A stretch of DNA of 64,000 nucleotides, from assembly GCF_015752155.1 (NCBI RefSeq), contig NZ_JADOVI010000005.1, forward strand, positions 1 to 64,000, in the 5' to 3' direction. Both the position numbers and the translations under genes were made by a program. Under the pieces are notes generated by a model. It worked only from the letters and a program-made list of their open reading frames with translations, ran no database searches and was not told the origin of the DNA. The number at the start of each line of letters is the position of its first letter. Positions within the stretch are counted from its first letter, which is position 1. This DNA is from Cryobacterium sp. MP_M3 (GTDB lineage Bacteria > Actinomycetota > Actinomycetes > Actinomycetales > Microbacteriaceae). Shown one piece after another: positions 8,301 to 15,075 of the stretch.

Positions 8301-8715
8301 CTCCGAGCTCGCCGACCTGCCGGGCGGCACCGAGGTGCTCATCGCCGGGGTGCGCCGCGCCACGAACACCCCACCGATGCGCAACGGCCGACGGGTCGTC
8401 TTCGTCAGCCTCGACGACGGCACCGGGCCGGTGTCCAATGTCGTATTCTTCCATGACGCGCAGGAACGGATCGGCGGCCCGGTCTTCCAGACCCGCCATA
8501 TCCTCGTGCGGGGTCGCACCCGCCGGTCGGGGGCGAAAGGGGTGTCCATCACCGGGGAGAACCTGTGGGATCTCACCGACGTCGCCCGAAAAGTCGACCA
8601 GCGGCGGAAGGCCGAGGCCGCGGCACGGCACACGGACCGAACCATGGAACTCGCGGCCGAACTGGCCGCCATCCCGGTCGACAACGTGCACCACCTGTGG
8701 CCGCTTCGCGCCTAG
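5326..8715 (+). CDS. dnaE2: Error-prone DNA polymerase III alpha subunit DnaE2
   Basis: 1129-residue C-family polymerase used for mutagenic translesion synthesis after DNA damage. It starts with a PHP domain (HVASAYSTHYG), and has the polymerase palm with the catalytic PDIDID motif at about residues 423-428 and the third acidic site in IKLDILG. The fingers and beta-binding region follow, then a C-terminal OB fold. Length is normal for DnaE2 (about 1,080-1,150). The ATG at 5326 is chosen because it overlaps the upstream stop and starts exactly at the PHP domain. In mycobacteria DnaE2 works with ImuA' and ImuB; neither is in this window. Control by the LexA box is clear from the sequence. Confidence 0.96.
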   Translation: MSFPHLHVASAYSTHYGVTMPEALAEQTKAQDGTFLAVTDRDGLYGAVKHVRACVDAGVRPGLGADLAVHDDDDHLSLGRVVVLAHGNTNGRGYAALCRAVSAAHRTVSQGFGSLPSIARSELAGLAGLRSLTVLLGPASDVGTATGHRDNEDARARLTAWLRAMPADSVSLEVVCHLSEPGTPGSVTPATRMLALAEHAGVPAVLTNAVRYGTPEEAVTADLADAARTLTPLAELEQPQTNGQAWLKPVRAMRQVARMVVDAGLHDAGALDLLFRDTERLADRCALDPEADIGLGRPRMPEARIIGVSGDPVAELWKRARAGIDDLYPRPEAGARRGAASAEDAHARLAHEMKTVEHLGFAGYFLTVARVADIIREMGIRIQARGSGVGSVLNYALRTSSVEPLSNGLLWERFLSPERQTLPDIDIDVESARRHDIYRKLFDAFGGDRVSLMSMTNAYRGRGAVRDAGLALGMNHEQVASIAKQMWRFNARDFRRALEEKPELEPLAAEVRESQQLDQLVDLTAKLDRLPRHISVHPCGVILSDATLLDRTPVQASGMGLPMSQFDKHDMDPMGLIKLDILGVRMQSAMAHAVEEHHRLSGESLDLDRIPLDDPATFELIRSTRTLGIFQIESPGQMELVGKLQPEVFNDLTVEISLFRPGPMQNNMPLKYLQARHGEVMPDYLHPRLEPILRETKGVVIFHEQVMRLFDELTGCGLGRADVFRRHLGKPDQLPRIEEYVREMAGERGFPPAVIDQVWTVLAGFGSFGFAKAHGAAFALPTYQSAWLKTHHPAVFLAGLLTHAPGMWPKDLIVAEARLLGVPVLGLDVQRSTLDYRVEELGDERRGIRLALPELAGGTAAERARIVRHQPFSSLQDFRDRVRPRRKTFEALARVGALDSFIGYDRARRHELLAHVQSLRGTAVTINDDQLAFEVELPVQGFEGARFDAVTSLELRGRSQTDLELRDLHLAVSGHQMTRFYPLFAELGVTPASELADLPGGTEVLIAGVRRATNTPPMRNGRRVVFVSLDDGTGPVSNVVFFHDAQERIGGPVFQTRHILVRGRTRRSGAKGVSITGENLWDLTDVARKVDQRRKAEAAARHTDRTMELAAELAAIPVDNVHHLWPLRA

Positions 8716-8770
8716 TCCGGCCGCGGATTCCGGTGGATGCCGCACCCACCCCGTTCTCGGTCGCGCGGCC

Positions 8771-8776
8771 TACACT
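8771..8776 (+). promoter_or_regulatory. -10 element, leaderless, for the SOUL gene
   Basis: TACACT, seven bases, then ATG 8784. There is no purine-rich ribosome site in the gap. Confidence 0.65.
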
Positions 8777-8783
8777 GGCGGCC

Positions 8784-9293
8784 ATGACCGACCAACAGCC
8801 CTATCAAGTTCTGCGGGAATACGACGACTTCGAACTCCGCCACTATCCCGATTACGTGCTCGTGCAGGTGGAGGTCACCGGCGGTTTCTCCGGCGCGGGC
8901 AACGCCGCTTTCGGTCCCCTCTTCCGCTACATCAGCGGCAAGAACCAGTCGGCCACCCGCATCGCGATGACTGCCCCGGTGCTCCAGGAGACCACGGCCG
9001 ACGACGCGCACACCGTCAGTTTCGTTCTTCCCGAGGGGATGCCGGTCTCGGCGGTTCCCGTGCCGCAGGATGCCAGGGTGACCACCAGGGTGGTGCCGGC
9101 GCACAGGGCCGCGGCGCGCCGGTTCGGCGGCGGGTGGAGCGAGGCCCGTTTCAGGGAGAACGGCGACACCCTCCTGGCGGCCGTGCGGCGGGCTGATCTT
9201 GAGCCGGTCGGTGGCGTCTACTTCGCCCGGTTCGACCCACCCTGGAAACCCGGATTCCTCAAGCACAACGAGGCCCTCGTCCCCGTGGCATGA
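8784..9293 (+). CDS. SOUL family haem-binding protein
   Basis: 169-residue cytosolic protein of the SOUL/HBP family, which binds haem or other tetrapyrroles. The N-terminal YQVLREYDDFELRHYPDYV, the central FRYISGKN with IAMTAPV, and the C-terminal YFARFDPPWKPGFLKHNE are typical family landmarks. Length is normal. The start is set by the leaderless -10 element; longer in-frame starts lie inside dnaE2. It is followed by a strong bidirectional hairpin. The physiological role in actinobacteria is not established. Confidence 0.93.
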   Translation: MTDQQPYQVLREYDDFELRHYPDYVLVQVEVTGGFSGAGNAAFGPLFRYISGKNQSATRIAMTAPVLQETTADDAHTVSFVLPEGMPVSAVPVPQDARVTTRVVPAHRAAARRFGGGWSEARFRENGDTLLAAVRRADLEPVGGVYFARFDPPWKPGFLKHNEALVPVA

Positions 9294-9296
9294 CGA

Positions 9297-9334
9297 AAGC
9301 CCCGGTCCTGGCCATTTCGCCAGTTCCGGGGCTT
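9297..9334. terminator. Bidirectional hairpin terminator
   Basis: AAGCCCCGG (9297-9305) pairs with CCGGGGCTT (9326-9334), and an inner CTGGC/GCCAG stem closes the loop. It sits between two convergent genes and can end both transcripts. Confidence 0.8.
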
Positions 9335-9364
9335 CCGCTGTCATTCTTCCGGAGGGAGGGCTGC

Positions 9365-10411
9365 CTAGCCCTTGACCTGGCTGGAGGTTTCAACCTTCAG
9401 CCACGGGCCGGCCGGCACGCTGGCCCGGTCGACGAAACGCCAGCTGACATGGTCGTTGTCACCGTCGAGATCGGCGAAGCCGAGGCATCCGTTCAGCGCG
9501 GGTGACACGTCGGCGCCGGCACCCTGGCTGCTGTCGCCACTGAACTGGGTGTTGGCCGGACGTGCGTCGTTGCTACCGAAGACGTAGTTGGCGTCGTGGT
9601 AGAGCGAACCGCTCGAGGGTCCGGCGTCTTGGACCTGGCCGTAGCAGGTCTTGCCGTTGGGCCCGGTGAGCTGCACCCAGTGGTTCTTCATGTAGGAGTA
9701 GTTCGAGTCGGCACAGTGGTTCGTCCCGGTGGCGGCGTTATCCGCTGCGGCCCACGGGATCGTCTGGCAACGCTGCTTGAACGCGGTGGCGTCGTTGACG
9801 TCATCGAAGGGCAGGTCAAGGTAGAACGGGTTCTCCTTGGGGGTCATGCCGCTGGGGAAGAAGCCGTTCGCAGCCGTGCGAGCCTCGGTGCCGCAACCGC
9901 CGCCCGTTGTGACGCCGTCGCAGCCGCCGAAGCTGGCGAACCAGTTGCCGTCGTAGGTCGAGATCATCTGGCTGCCGTCGGGGAGGGACGCGTCGAAGAT
10001 CTCGCCTACCCAGAACGAGGTCGAGACGATATTGGTGTGCAGCGGCGAGGTGCCCGTCGCCGCGGGAGCGGGGGCCGGCGCTGGGGCGGGAGCCGGCGCT
10101 GGGGCCGGTGCCGGAGCGGGCGCCGGTGCGGGTACGGGCGCCGGAGCCGGTACGGGCACGGGCGTCGACTTGTGGCCGTTCCCACGCCGGGATGTGGTGC
10201 CGGCAACGTTGCCGGTCGCGGAGGCCGCGCTCACCGAGGGCGACGAGGAGGAGCCTGAACCGTGGCGGTTGTGCTCACCGGCCCACGCCGCCGTCGATCC
10301 GACGGCGATACAGACGGCTGCCGTCGCGGCTGCGACGACTCCGATGGCTTTGCGGCGCTTCTGACGCTTGCGCGCCGAGACAAAATCGGCGCGCTGATTG
10401 AACTGCTTCAT
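9365..10411 (-). CDS. Secreted protein with Pro-Ala linker and probable double-psi beta-barrel domain
   Basis: 348-residue exported protein of unknown function. A basic N-terminus and hydrophobic segment (about residues 21-44) form a signal peptide or anchor. A Ser/Gly region and a PA-repeat linker of about 40 residues (90-130) follow, a wall-spanning type of spacer. The C-terminal 210 residues hold six cysteines and motifs such as CYGQVQDAGP, GADVSPALNGCLG and VSWRFVD, which resemble expansin/RlpA-like double-psi barrels with their paired acidic residues. This suggests a cell-wall or polysaccharide-binding role, inferred from motif shape only. Confidence 0.7.
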   Translation of the reverse strand: MKQFNQRADFVSARKRQKRRKAIGVVAAATAAVCIAVGSTAAWAGEHNRHGSGSSSSPSVSAASATGNVAGTTSRRGNGHKSTPVPVPAPAPVPAPAPAPAPAPAPAPAPAPAPAPAATGTSPLHTNIVSTSFWVGEIFDASLPDGSQMISTYDGNWFASFGGCDGVTTGGGCGTEARTAANGFFPSGMTPKENPFYLDLPFDDVNDATAFKQRCQTIPWAAADNAATGTNHCADSNYSYMKNHWVQLTGPNGKTCYGQVQDAGPSSGSLYHDANYVFGSNDARPANTQFSGDSSQGAGADVSPALNGCLGFADLDGDNDHVSWRFVDRASVPAGPWLKVETSSQVKG

Positions 10412-10664
10412 GGATCTTAAACCTTTCGTGTGACCGTAACGCGCCGATCACAAATCCATCCACAGAACCTACGACACGCATTTTGCAATGGGTTGACTGT
10501 AACCCATTTGGGGGGCAAACTCTAACCTGATCAAAAATCAGCATCGATCGGTGAGCTGCACCCGAGAGCGCCGCCGGCGCGCCGATGGCACGCCACAGAG
10601 CGAGGTGAAGGTAAGGAACCCTCAGCTCGGCGGCTACCCTAACACGGGCACCTGAGCAGGCAGG

Positions 10665-12839
10665 CTAGCGGGGCCCGGTGCCCACCTTGATCACGGCGTT
10701 CGGTGAGGCCTCATCGAACGCGTCACCGCCGTATTTCGCGTTGGCGACCGACATGACGGCCGGCCACATTCGGTGGCGCGCCGTCGCGGCCTGGCCGCTG
10801 TCGAAGTACACCAGCCGCTGGTTGGTCTCCCCCGTGAGGCTGACCACGGCGACGACGGTGGCGACCTTGGTGCTGGCGCCGCTCATCCAGGTGTCCTTGT
10901 TCCCGTCCGTCGTTCCGGTCTTGCCGATCATCGGCACCCGCGGTGAGGTGTCACGGTAGGACTGCTGAGCCGTGCCGTTCGTCATCACCCGCCGCATCGC
11001 GTAGGCCATCCCCGCGGTCACCGCCGGGTCGACCGCCTGCGTGCACTGTGATTTCGGTGCGGGCAGTTCCGTCCCGTCCGCGGCGACGATGCGGTCGATC
11101 ACGACCGGGGTGCAGGCAACGCCCTTGTTGGCGATTCCGGCGAACGCCACTGCCATGCTCAACGGGGCGATCTCATTCGTCCCGATCACCGACGCCGCGT
11201 TCTGCAGCAGCGGATCACCGTCGGCGCGATGCATTCCGAAGGCCTCGGCGGTCTGACGGATGCCGCACAGGTCGAGTTTCTTCGCCATCCCGATGTAGCC
11301 GGTGTTGATCGAGCCGATCGTGGCCTCGAGTGCGCTGTAGTTGGCGCCGCTTTCGTTCGCGTCGTTCTTGGGGTTCCATTTGTCGCGGTCGTAATTCTGC
11401 GGGCCGAGACAGCTGTCTTTGAAGGTGCCCCAGTTCGCCTTCCGCCGCGAGTCGACCCGTTCGTTGAGGGAATGCCCTTCCCGCAGCCATTCCGCCAGGG
11501 TGAACACCTTGTAGGTCGAGCCCGGCTGGAATCCGCTCGATCCGCCGTCGACGTAGTCGGTGTTGTAATTGATCCCGGTGAAGTTGGCTCCCGTGGCCTG
11601 CACCGCCGGGTCCTGGCTGTAGTCCTTGTTCTGAGCCATCGCCAGCACCCGCCCGGTGCCCACCTGCACGCTCGAGATGACGCTTCCCACATCCCAGCCC
11701 GGGTAGGTCATCGGCACGTTTGCGCGGATGGCATTCTCGGCGGCAGCCTGCAGGTCGAGGTCGATGGTGGTGTACACGTTGTAGCCGCCGCGCCGGAAGT
11801 TGACGAGCCGGGTCGCCTCGTCGACGCCGAAGCTCGGATCGTTGCGCAGCACGTGGGTCACGTAGTCGCAGAAGAAGGCGCTTCCGCCCGCGGTCTGGCA
11901 GCCGGTGCTCGGCTCGGCGATCGACGGTTCGACGGGGGCGACGATGGCGGCCTCGAACTCGGCCCTGGTGATCTTGCGGTAGGTGAGCATGTCCCGCAGG
12001 ATGTAGTCACGGCGGGTCCGGTTGGCCTGGTAGCCGTTGGCTGCCCCGTTGGTCTCACTCTGCGGGTCGTCCAGCTGGAACTTCACGGGATTGTTGACAA
12101 TGGCCACGAGGCTGGCCGCCTGCGGCAGGGTCAGGTTCGCCGCCGTGGTGTGGAAGTAGTAGTTGGCCGCGGCCTCGATGCCGTAGACGGTGCCTCCGAA
12201 CCCGGCGATGTTCAGGTACTGGCGGAGGATGTCGTTCTTGGAGTATTTCTTCTCGATCCCGATCGCCAGCCGCATCTCCTTGAGCTTGCGGTCGGGACTG
12301 GTCTCGGTGGCGGCGAGGTAGCACGTGTGCTGCGCGGCCATGTCGGAGAGCACCTCGCACTTCTGCACGAGCACGTTCTTCACGTACTGCTGGGTGATCG
12401 ACGATCCTCCCTGAGTCGCCCCGCCGGCGAATGTGCTCACGGCCGCCCGGATGGTGCCCTGGAGGTCGACGCCGCCGTGCTCGTAGAACCGGGGGTCCTC
12501 GCTGGCGATCGCGGCATCCTTCACGTAGGGGCTGATCGCGTCCAGCCCGACCTCGATGCGATTCTGGTCGTAGAAGGACGCCAGCAGGTACGGTGTGCCA
12601 TCGTTCTGCACCGCGTAGATGTTGCTCTTCTGGGACAGCGGTTCGATCGAGAGGAACTCCGGCAGGTTCTCGAAGACGTTGATGGTGTCGGTGGCGGCGA
12701 TGCTCGACAGCGCGACCACCGGGGTGACCGCGACGGCCACCAGCAACCCCCCCGCCGAGCTCATCGCGAGAATCCCGAGCAACCCGCCGAACACGCCGGA
12801 CACGGTCCGCCGCTCGGCGAATCCCGAGTTGCGCATCAT
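10665..12839 (-). CDS. Class A penicillin-binding protein (glycosyltransferase-transpeptidase)
   Basis: 724-residue bifunctional peptidoglycan synthase. One membrane anchor near the N-terminus precedes a GT51 domain with the catalytic-Glu motif ASEDPRFYEHGG and the GGSSITQQYVKN motif. The transpeptidase domain has the SxxK serine motif STYK, the SIN triad motif and KTG in IGKTGTTDGNKDTW. All active-site residues are present. ATG 12839 (or 12836) is preferred because GGGGGTGAC precedes it and a -10 TATGGT at 12872-12877 would start transcription downstream of the alternative ATG at 12869. It acts outside the cytoplasmic membrane in wall synthesis. Confidence 0.95.
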   Translation of the reverse strand: MMRNSGFAERRTVSGVFGGLLGILAMSSAGGLLVAVAVTPVVALSSIAATDTINVFENLPEFLSIEPLSQKSNIYAVQNDGTPYLLASFYDQNRIEVGLDAISPYVKDAAIASEDPRFYEHGGVDLQGTIRAAVSTFAGGATQGGSSITQQYVKNVLVQKCEVLSDMAAQHTCYLAATETSPDRKLKEMRLAIGIEKKYSKNDILRQYLNIAGFGGTVYGIEAAANYYFHTTAANLTLPQAASLVAIVNNPVKFQLDDPQSETNGAANGYQANRTRRDYILRDMLTYRKITRAEFEAAIVAPVEPSIAEPSTGCQTAGGSAFFCDYVTHVLRNDPSFGVDEATRLVNFRRGGYNVYTTIDLDLQAAAENAIRANVPMTYPGWDVGSVISSVQVGTGRVLAMAQNKDYSQDPAVQATGANFTGINYNTDYVDGGSSGFQPGSTYKVFTLAEWLREGHSLNERVDSRRKANWGTFKDSCLGPQNYDRDKWNPKNDANESGANYSALEATIGSINTGYIGMAKKLDLCGIRQTAEAFGMHRADGDPLLQNAASVIGTNEIAPLSMAVAFAGIANKGVACTPVVIDRIVAADGTELPAPKSQCTQAVDPAVTAGMAYAMRRVMTNGTAQQSYRDTSPRVPMIGKTGTTDGNKDTWMSGASTKVATVVAVVSLTGETNQRLVYFDSGQAATARHRMWPAVMSVANAKYGGDAFDEASPNAVIKVGTGPR

Positions 12840-12871
12840 GTCACCCCCGACCGGTCCCGTTCGATCCATTC

Positions 12872-12877
12872 ACCATA
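12872..12877 (-). promoter_or_regulatory. -10 element for the penicillin-binding protein gene
   Basis: TATGGT on the minus strand. The predicted transcript start lies about 25 bases before ATG 12839, leaving a short leader with the ribosome site GGGGG. This argues against the in-frame ATG at 12869. Confidence 0.5.
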
Positions 12878-12946
12878 GAACCCCACGCGGCCCTTCCTGA
12901 GGAGGGGCTTGCCGCGACGCGCCGAATATGGCATACCCGGGTGGCG

Positions 12947-13363
12947 CTACCGGGCCCGCATCCGGTTGCCCCGCGGATTGTGCTCGAGCTCGGCCAGCCC
13001 GAGCGCCTCCATCAGGGGCGGCACGTACATCCCGAACCGGCCGCGGAGACCCTTTTTCAGGCCGTACCAGCCTCCGACCGGGTTCGTTTCGGAACGCGCC
13101 CACGCCTCCACCGTGCCCTCGGCGGCAGGCTTCTGCTCGTCGGCGCTGCCGAGGGCGACCCAGTCCCCTGCGGCCCGCAGCATCGCCTGGAGGTCCTCCA
13201 GGCACCGCAGCCGATACGCCAGCGTGGTCGTTCCGACGACGCAGACCAGGCTCGGCGGGTCCGCGCTCTCGTCCCGATGCATCCGATACTCGGACGTGCC
13301 CGGCGGGGTGCGCAGCAGCCAGGGATCATCCCTGGTTCCGCTGCCGACGATGGCTTCGGTCAT
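12947..13363 (-). CDS. Conserved hypothetical protein, DUF6855-like
   Basis: 138-residue soluble protein, well conserved in actinobacteria in my recollection (DUF6855 type). It has an IVGSGTRDDPWLLRTPPGTS N-terminus, a DWVALGSADEQKPAAEGTVE centre and a GGWYGLKKGLRGRFGMYVPP segment. The start at 13363 has a good ribosome site (GGGAGG) and skips 13 weak N-terminal codons of the longer frame. A -10 GATAAT (13391-13396) lies upstream. No function is known and none is suggested by neighbours. Confidence 0.8.
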   Translation of the reverse strand: MTEAIVGSGTRDDPWLLRTPPGTSEYRMHRDESADPPSLVCVVGTTTLAYRLRCLEDLQAMLRAAGDWVALGSADEQKPAAEGTVEAWARSETNPVGGWYGLKKGLRGRFGMYVPPLMEALGLAELEHNPRGNRMRAR

Positions 13364-13435
13364 GGTGCCTCCCGTTTCGTGCCGGGCACCATTATCGCGC
13401 ACCCGTGTCCGGTCCGCCAGAGCCGGTCACGGCAA

Positions 13436-13479
13436 GAAAGAAGGGGCCCGCCAGCGGATGCTGACGGACCCCTTCTTTC
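13436..13479. terminator. Hairpin terminator
   Basis: GAAAGAAGGGG (13436-13446) pairs with CCCCTTCTTTC (13469-13479), with a further imperfect stem inside. It lies downstream of the minus-strand membrane-protein gene at 13517-13999 and carries a T-rich arm on that strand. Confidence 0.8.
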
Positions 13480-13516
13480 GCGCCGGATGGTCCCCGGCAC
13501 GGGTTGGAACGACCGG

Positions 13517-13999
13517 TTAGACCGCGGCCGCCGGCTTCGGTACGGCCGGGACTGCGGCGCGGATGGCCCAGCCGAACAGGGCCAGGAGGATGCCGACGCC
13601 CATCGCGAAGACCGAGACGCCGAAGGCGACGATCGACGTGAACAGCGATGCACGCAGAAGCGAGGCGGTCATAACGGTGGGGCGGGTGGGGTCGTCCTGG
13701 GCGAGCTCGGCGTAGGTCTTGCCGCCGCTGGCCTTCATGGCGTGGTGGTTGATGATCGTCGCCTGGGCGTAGGCAGCCAGGGGGTTGTCGACGGTCGCAC
13801 CGGCGAGGAAGGAGGCGTCCTCGGCGACGGTGATCTTCTCTTCGCTCAGTTGGCTGCTGACCGTGCCCCAGACGAGGCCGCCGACGAGGAGCATGACGAT
13901 CCCGCCGATGATGCCGAGGAGCCCGATCAGCCTGACCAGGCCTGCTTTGCCGGATGTCAGGGTGACGGAAGACGATTCCGGGAGTATTGCGGTGCTCAT
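13517..13999 (-). CDS. Small conserved membrane protein (often mislabelled 'LigA')
   Basis: 160-residue protein with two membrane segments (about residues 24-48 and 115-150) separated by an 80-residue outer loop containing EDASFLAG, INHHAMKASGGKTYAE and PTVMTASLLRASLFTS. Similar proteins are common in actinobacteria and are sometimes annotated as aromatic ring-opening dioxygenase LigA. Nothing here supports a dioxygenase: it is membrane-bound and lacks a metal-binding facial triad. The start at 13999 has GAAAGG eight bases upstream. A LacI-type operator (14060-14073) upstream suggests control by a carbon-source repressor. Function unknown. Confidence 0.8.
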   Translation of the reverse strand: MSTAILPESSSVTLTSGKAGLVRLIGLLGIIGGIVMLLVGGLVWGTVSSQLSEEKITVAEDASFLAGATVDNPLAAYAQATIINHHAMKASGGKTYAELAQDDPTRPTVMTASLLRASLFTSIVAFGVSVFAMGVGILLALFGWAIRAAVPAVPKPAAAV

Positions 14000-14059
14000 C
14001 TGCTGGCCTTTCGTCGCGCCACGCGGTCGTGACACTGTCGTGACTCCAGCCTGACACTT

Positions 14060-14073
14060 TGTAAGCGTTTACA
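14060..14073. promoter_or_regulatory. LacI-family (cre-like) operator
   Basis: TGTAAGCGTTTACA is a near-perfect inverted repeat centred on CG, the hallmark of LacI/GalR regulator sites (compare cre TGNAANCGNTNNCA). It lies 61 bases before ATG 13999. The only gene reading away from it is the small membrane protein. Confidence 0.7.
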
Positions 14074-14091
14074 CAGGCGATTCACACCAAG

Positions 14092-14110
14092 TACCCCACG
14101 ACTGGGGGTA
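14092..14110. promoter_or_regulatory. TACCCC/GGGGTA inverted repeat
   Basis: TACCCC (14092-14097) and GGGGTA (14105-14110) are separated by seven bases. The half-sites resemble those of CsoR/RicR-type copper or persulfide sensors, but the spacing is wider than in the compact palindrome at 39936. Its assignment is uncertain. Confidence 0.35.
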
Positions 14111-14115
14111 TGGAA

Positions 14116-14146
14116 AGAGCGCGGCATCCGTGCTATGCCACGCTCT
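14116..14146 (-). terminator. Terminator of the pflB-pflA operon
   Basis: AGAGC-GCGGCAT pairs with ATGCCAC-GCTCT with one mismatch. On the minus strand the hairpin is followed by TTTCC. It lies 26 bases beyond the pflA stop. Confidence 0.7.
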
Positions 14147-14172
14147 GTCCGCGAATTACTGTGGAACCGGTC

Positions 14173-15030
14173 TCAGAAGACGGTGAGTCCCCGCGCCCGG
14201 AACTGGTCCCGCACACGTTCCTGCAGTTCATTGTCGGGCGGGTGCACTCCGTGCAGCGGGTAGGGCAGGTTGAGCCTGTCCCACTTGTCCTCGCCCATCT
14301 GGTGGAACGGCAGCACCTCGACCCGTTCGACGTTCGGCCACCGCGCCACGATCTCGGCGACGGCGTCGACGTTGTCGACGGCGTCCGTGAGTCCCGGCAC
14401 GAGCACGAAACGCACCCAGACCGGGATCTTCCGCTCGGCAAGACGGTCACCGAACGCGACAGTCGGAGCGAGCTCACGACCGGTCACTTCCTTGTACGTC
14501 TCCGGGAGACCCGACTTGACGTCGAGCAGCACCAGGTCGAGGTTGTCCAGCAGCGTGTCGGACGCGCTCTTGCCCAGGAACCCGGAGGTGTCCAGGGTGG
14601 TGTGCACGCCCAGCTTGTGGCATTCCTCGAAGATGCGCGCCACGAACGCGGGCTGCATGAGCGGCTCACCACCGGAGATGGTCAGCCCACCCCCGGTGGC
14701 GTCGAAGACGCCCTTGTAACGCTTGACCCGCGTCACGAGGTCATCGAGCGTCGTCAGCAACCCGTCGCGCATCTTCCAGGTGTCGGGGTTGTGGCAGTAC
14801 TGGCAACGCAGCAGGCACCCAGAGAGGAAGAGCGTCATGCGCGTGCCTGGACCGTCGACGGCGGTGACCAGTTCCCACGAGTGGACACTGGCCACCGAGC
14901 CGTTGTGGATCGCCTCCATCTCGAGATGATGGAGTTCAGCCAGTTCGGCTTGTTCACTGCTGACGGATGAACCGTCCACCAGGTCGATGGCGGCGCCGGC
15001 GCTGGGCAGGCCGAGGTTTACTGCGGGCAT
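14173..15030 (-). CDS. pflA: Pyruvate formate-lyase activating enzyme
   Basis: 285-residue radical SAM enzyme that installs the glycyl radical on pyruvate formate-lyase. The 4Fe-4S motif CLLRCQYC (Cys72, Cys76, Cys79) and the SAM-binding GGGLTISGGEP stretch are intact. The enzyme body is of standard length but carries about 40 extra N-terminal residues relative to the E. coli enzyme. The gene lies 45 bases after pflB on the same strand, forming the usual pflB-pflA operon. Both products are cytosolic and needed under low oxygen. Confidence 0.96.
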   Translation of the reverse strand: MPAVNLGLPSAGAAIDLVDGSSVSSEQAELAELHHLEMEAIHNGSVASVHSWELVTAVDGPGTRMTLFLSGCLLRCQYCHNPDTWKMRDGLLTTLDDLVTRVKRYKGVFDATGGGLTISGGEPLMQPAFVARIFEECHKLGVHTTLDTSGFLGKSASDTLLDNLDLVLLDVKSGLPETYKEVTGRELAPTVAFGDRLAERKIPVWVRFVLVPGLTDAVDNVDAVAEIVARWPNVERVEVLPFHQMGEDKWDRLNLPYPLHGVHPPDNELQERVRDQFRARGLTVF

Positions 15031-15075
15031 TGTCTCGTCCTACTCAGCGTCGCCGCTTGTTGTTATCGGTGAATA

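Noticed and set aside
13517-13999. Aromatic ring-opening dioxygenase LigA
   Set aside because: The protein has two membrane helices and none of the LigA active-site residues; the label is a known carry-over annotation.
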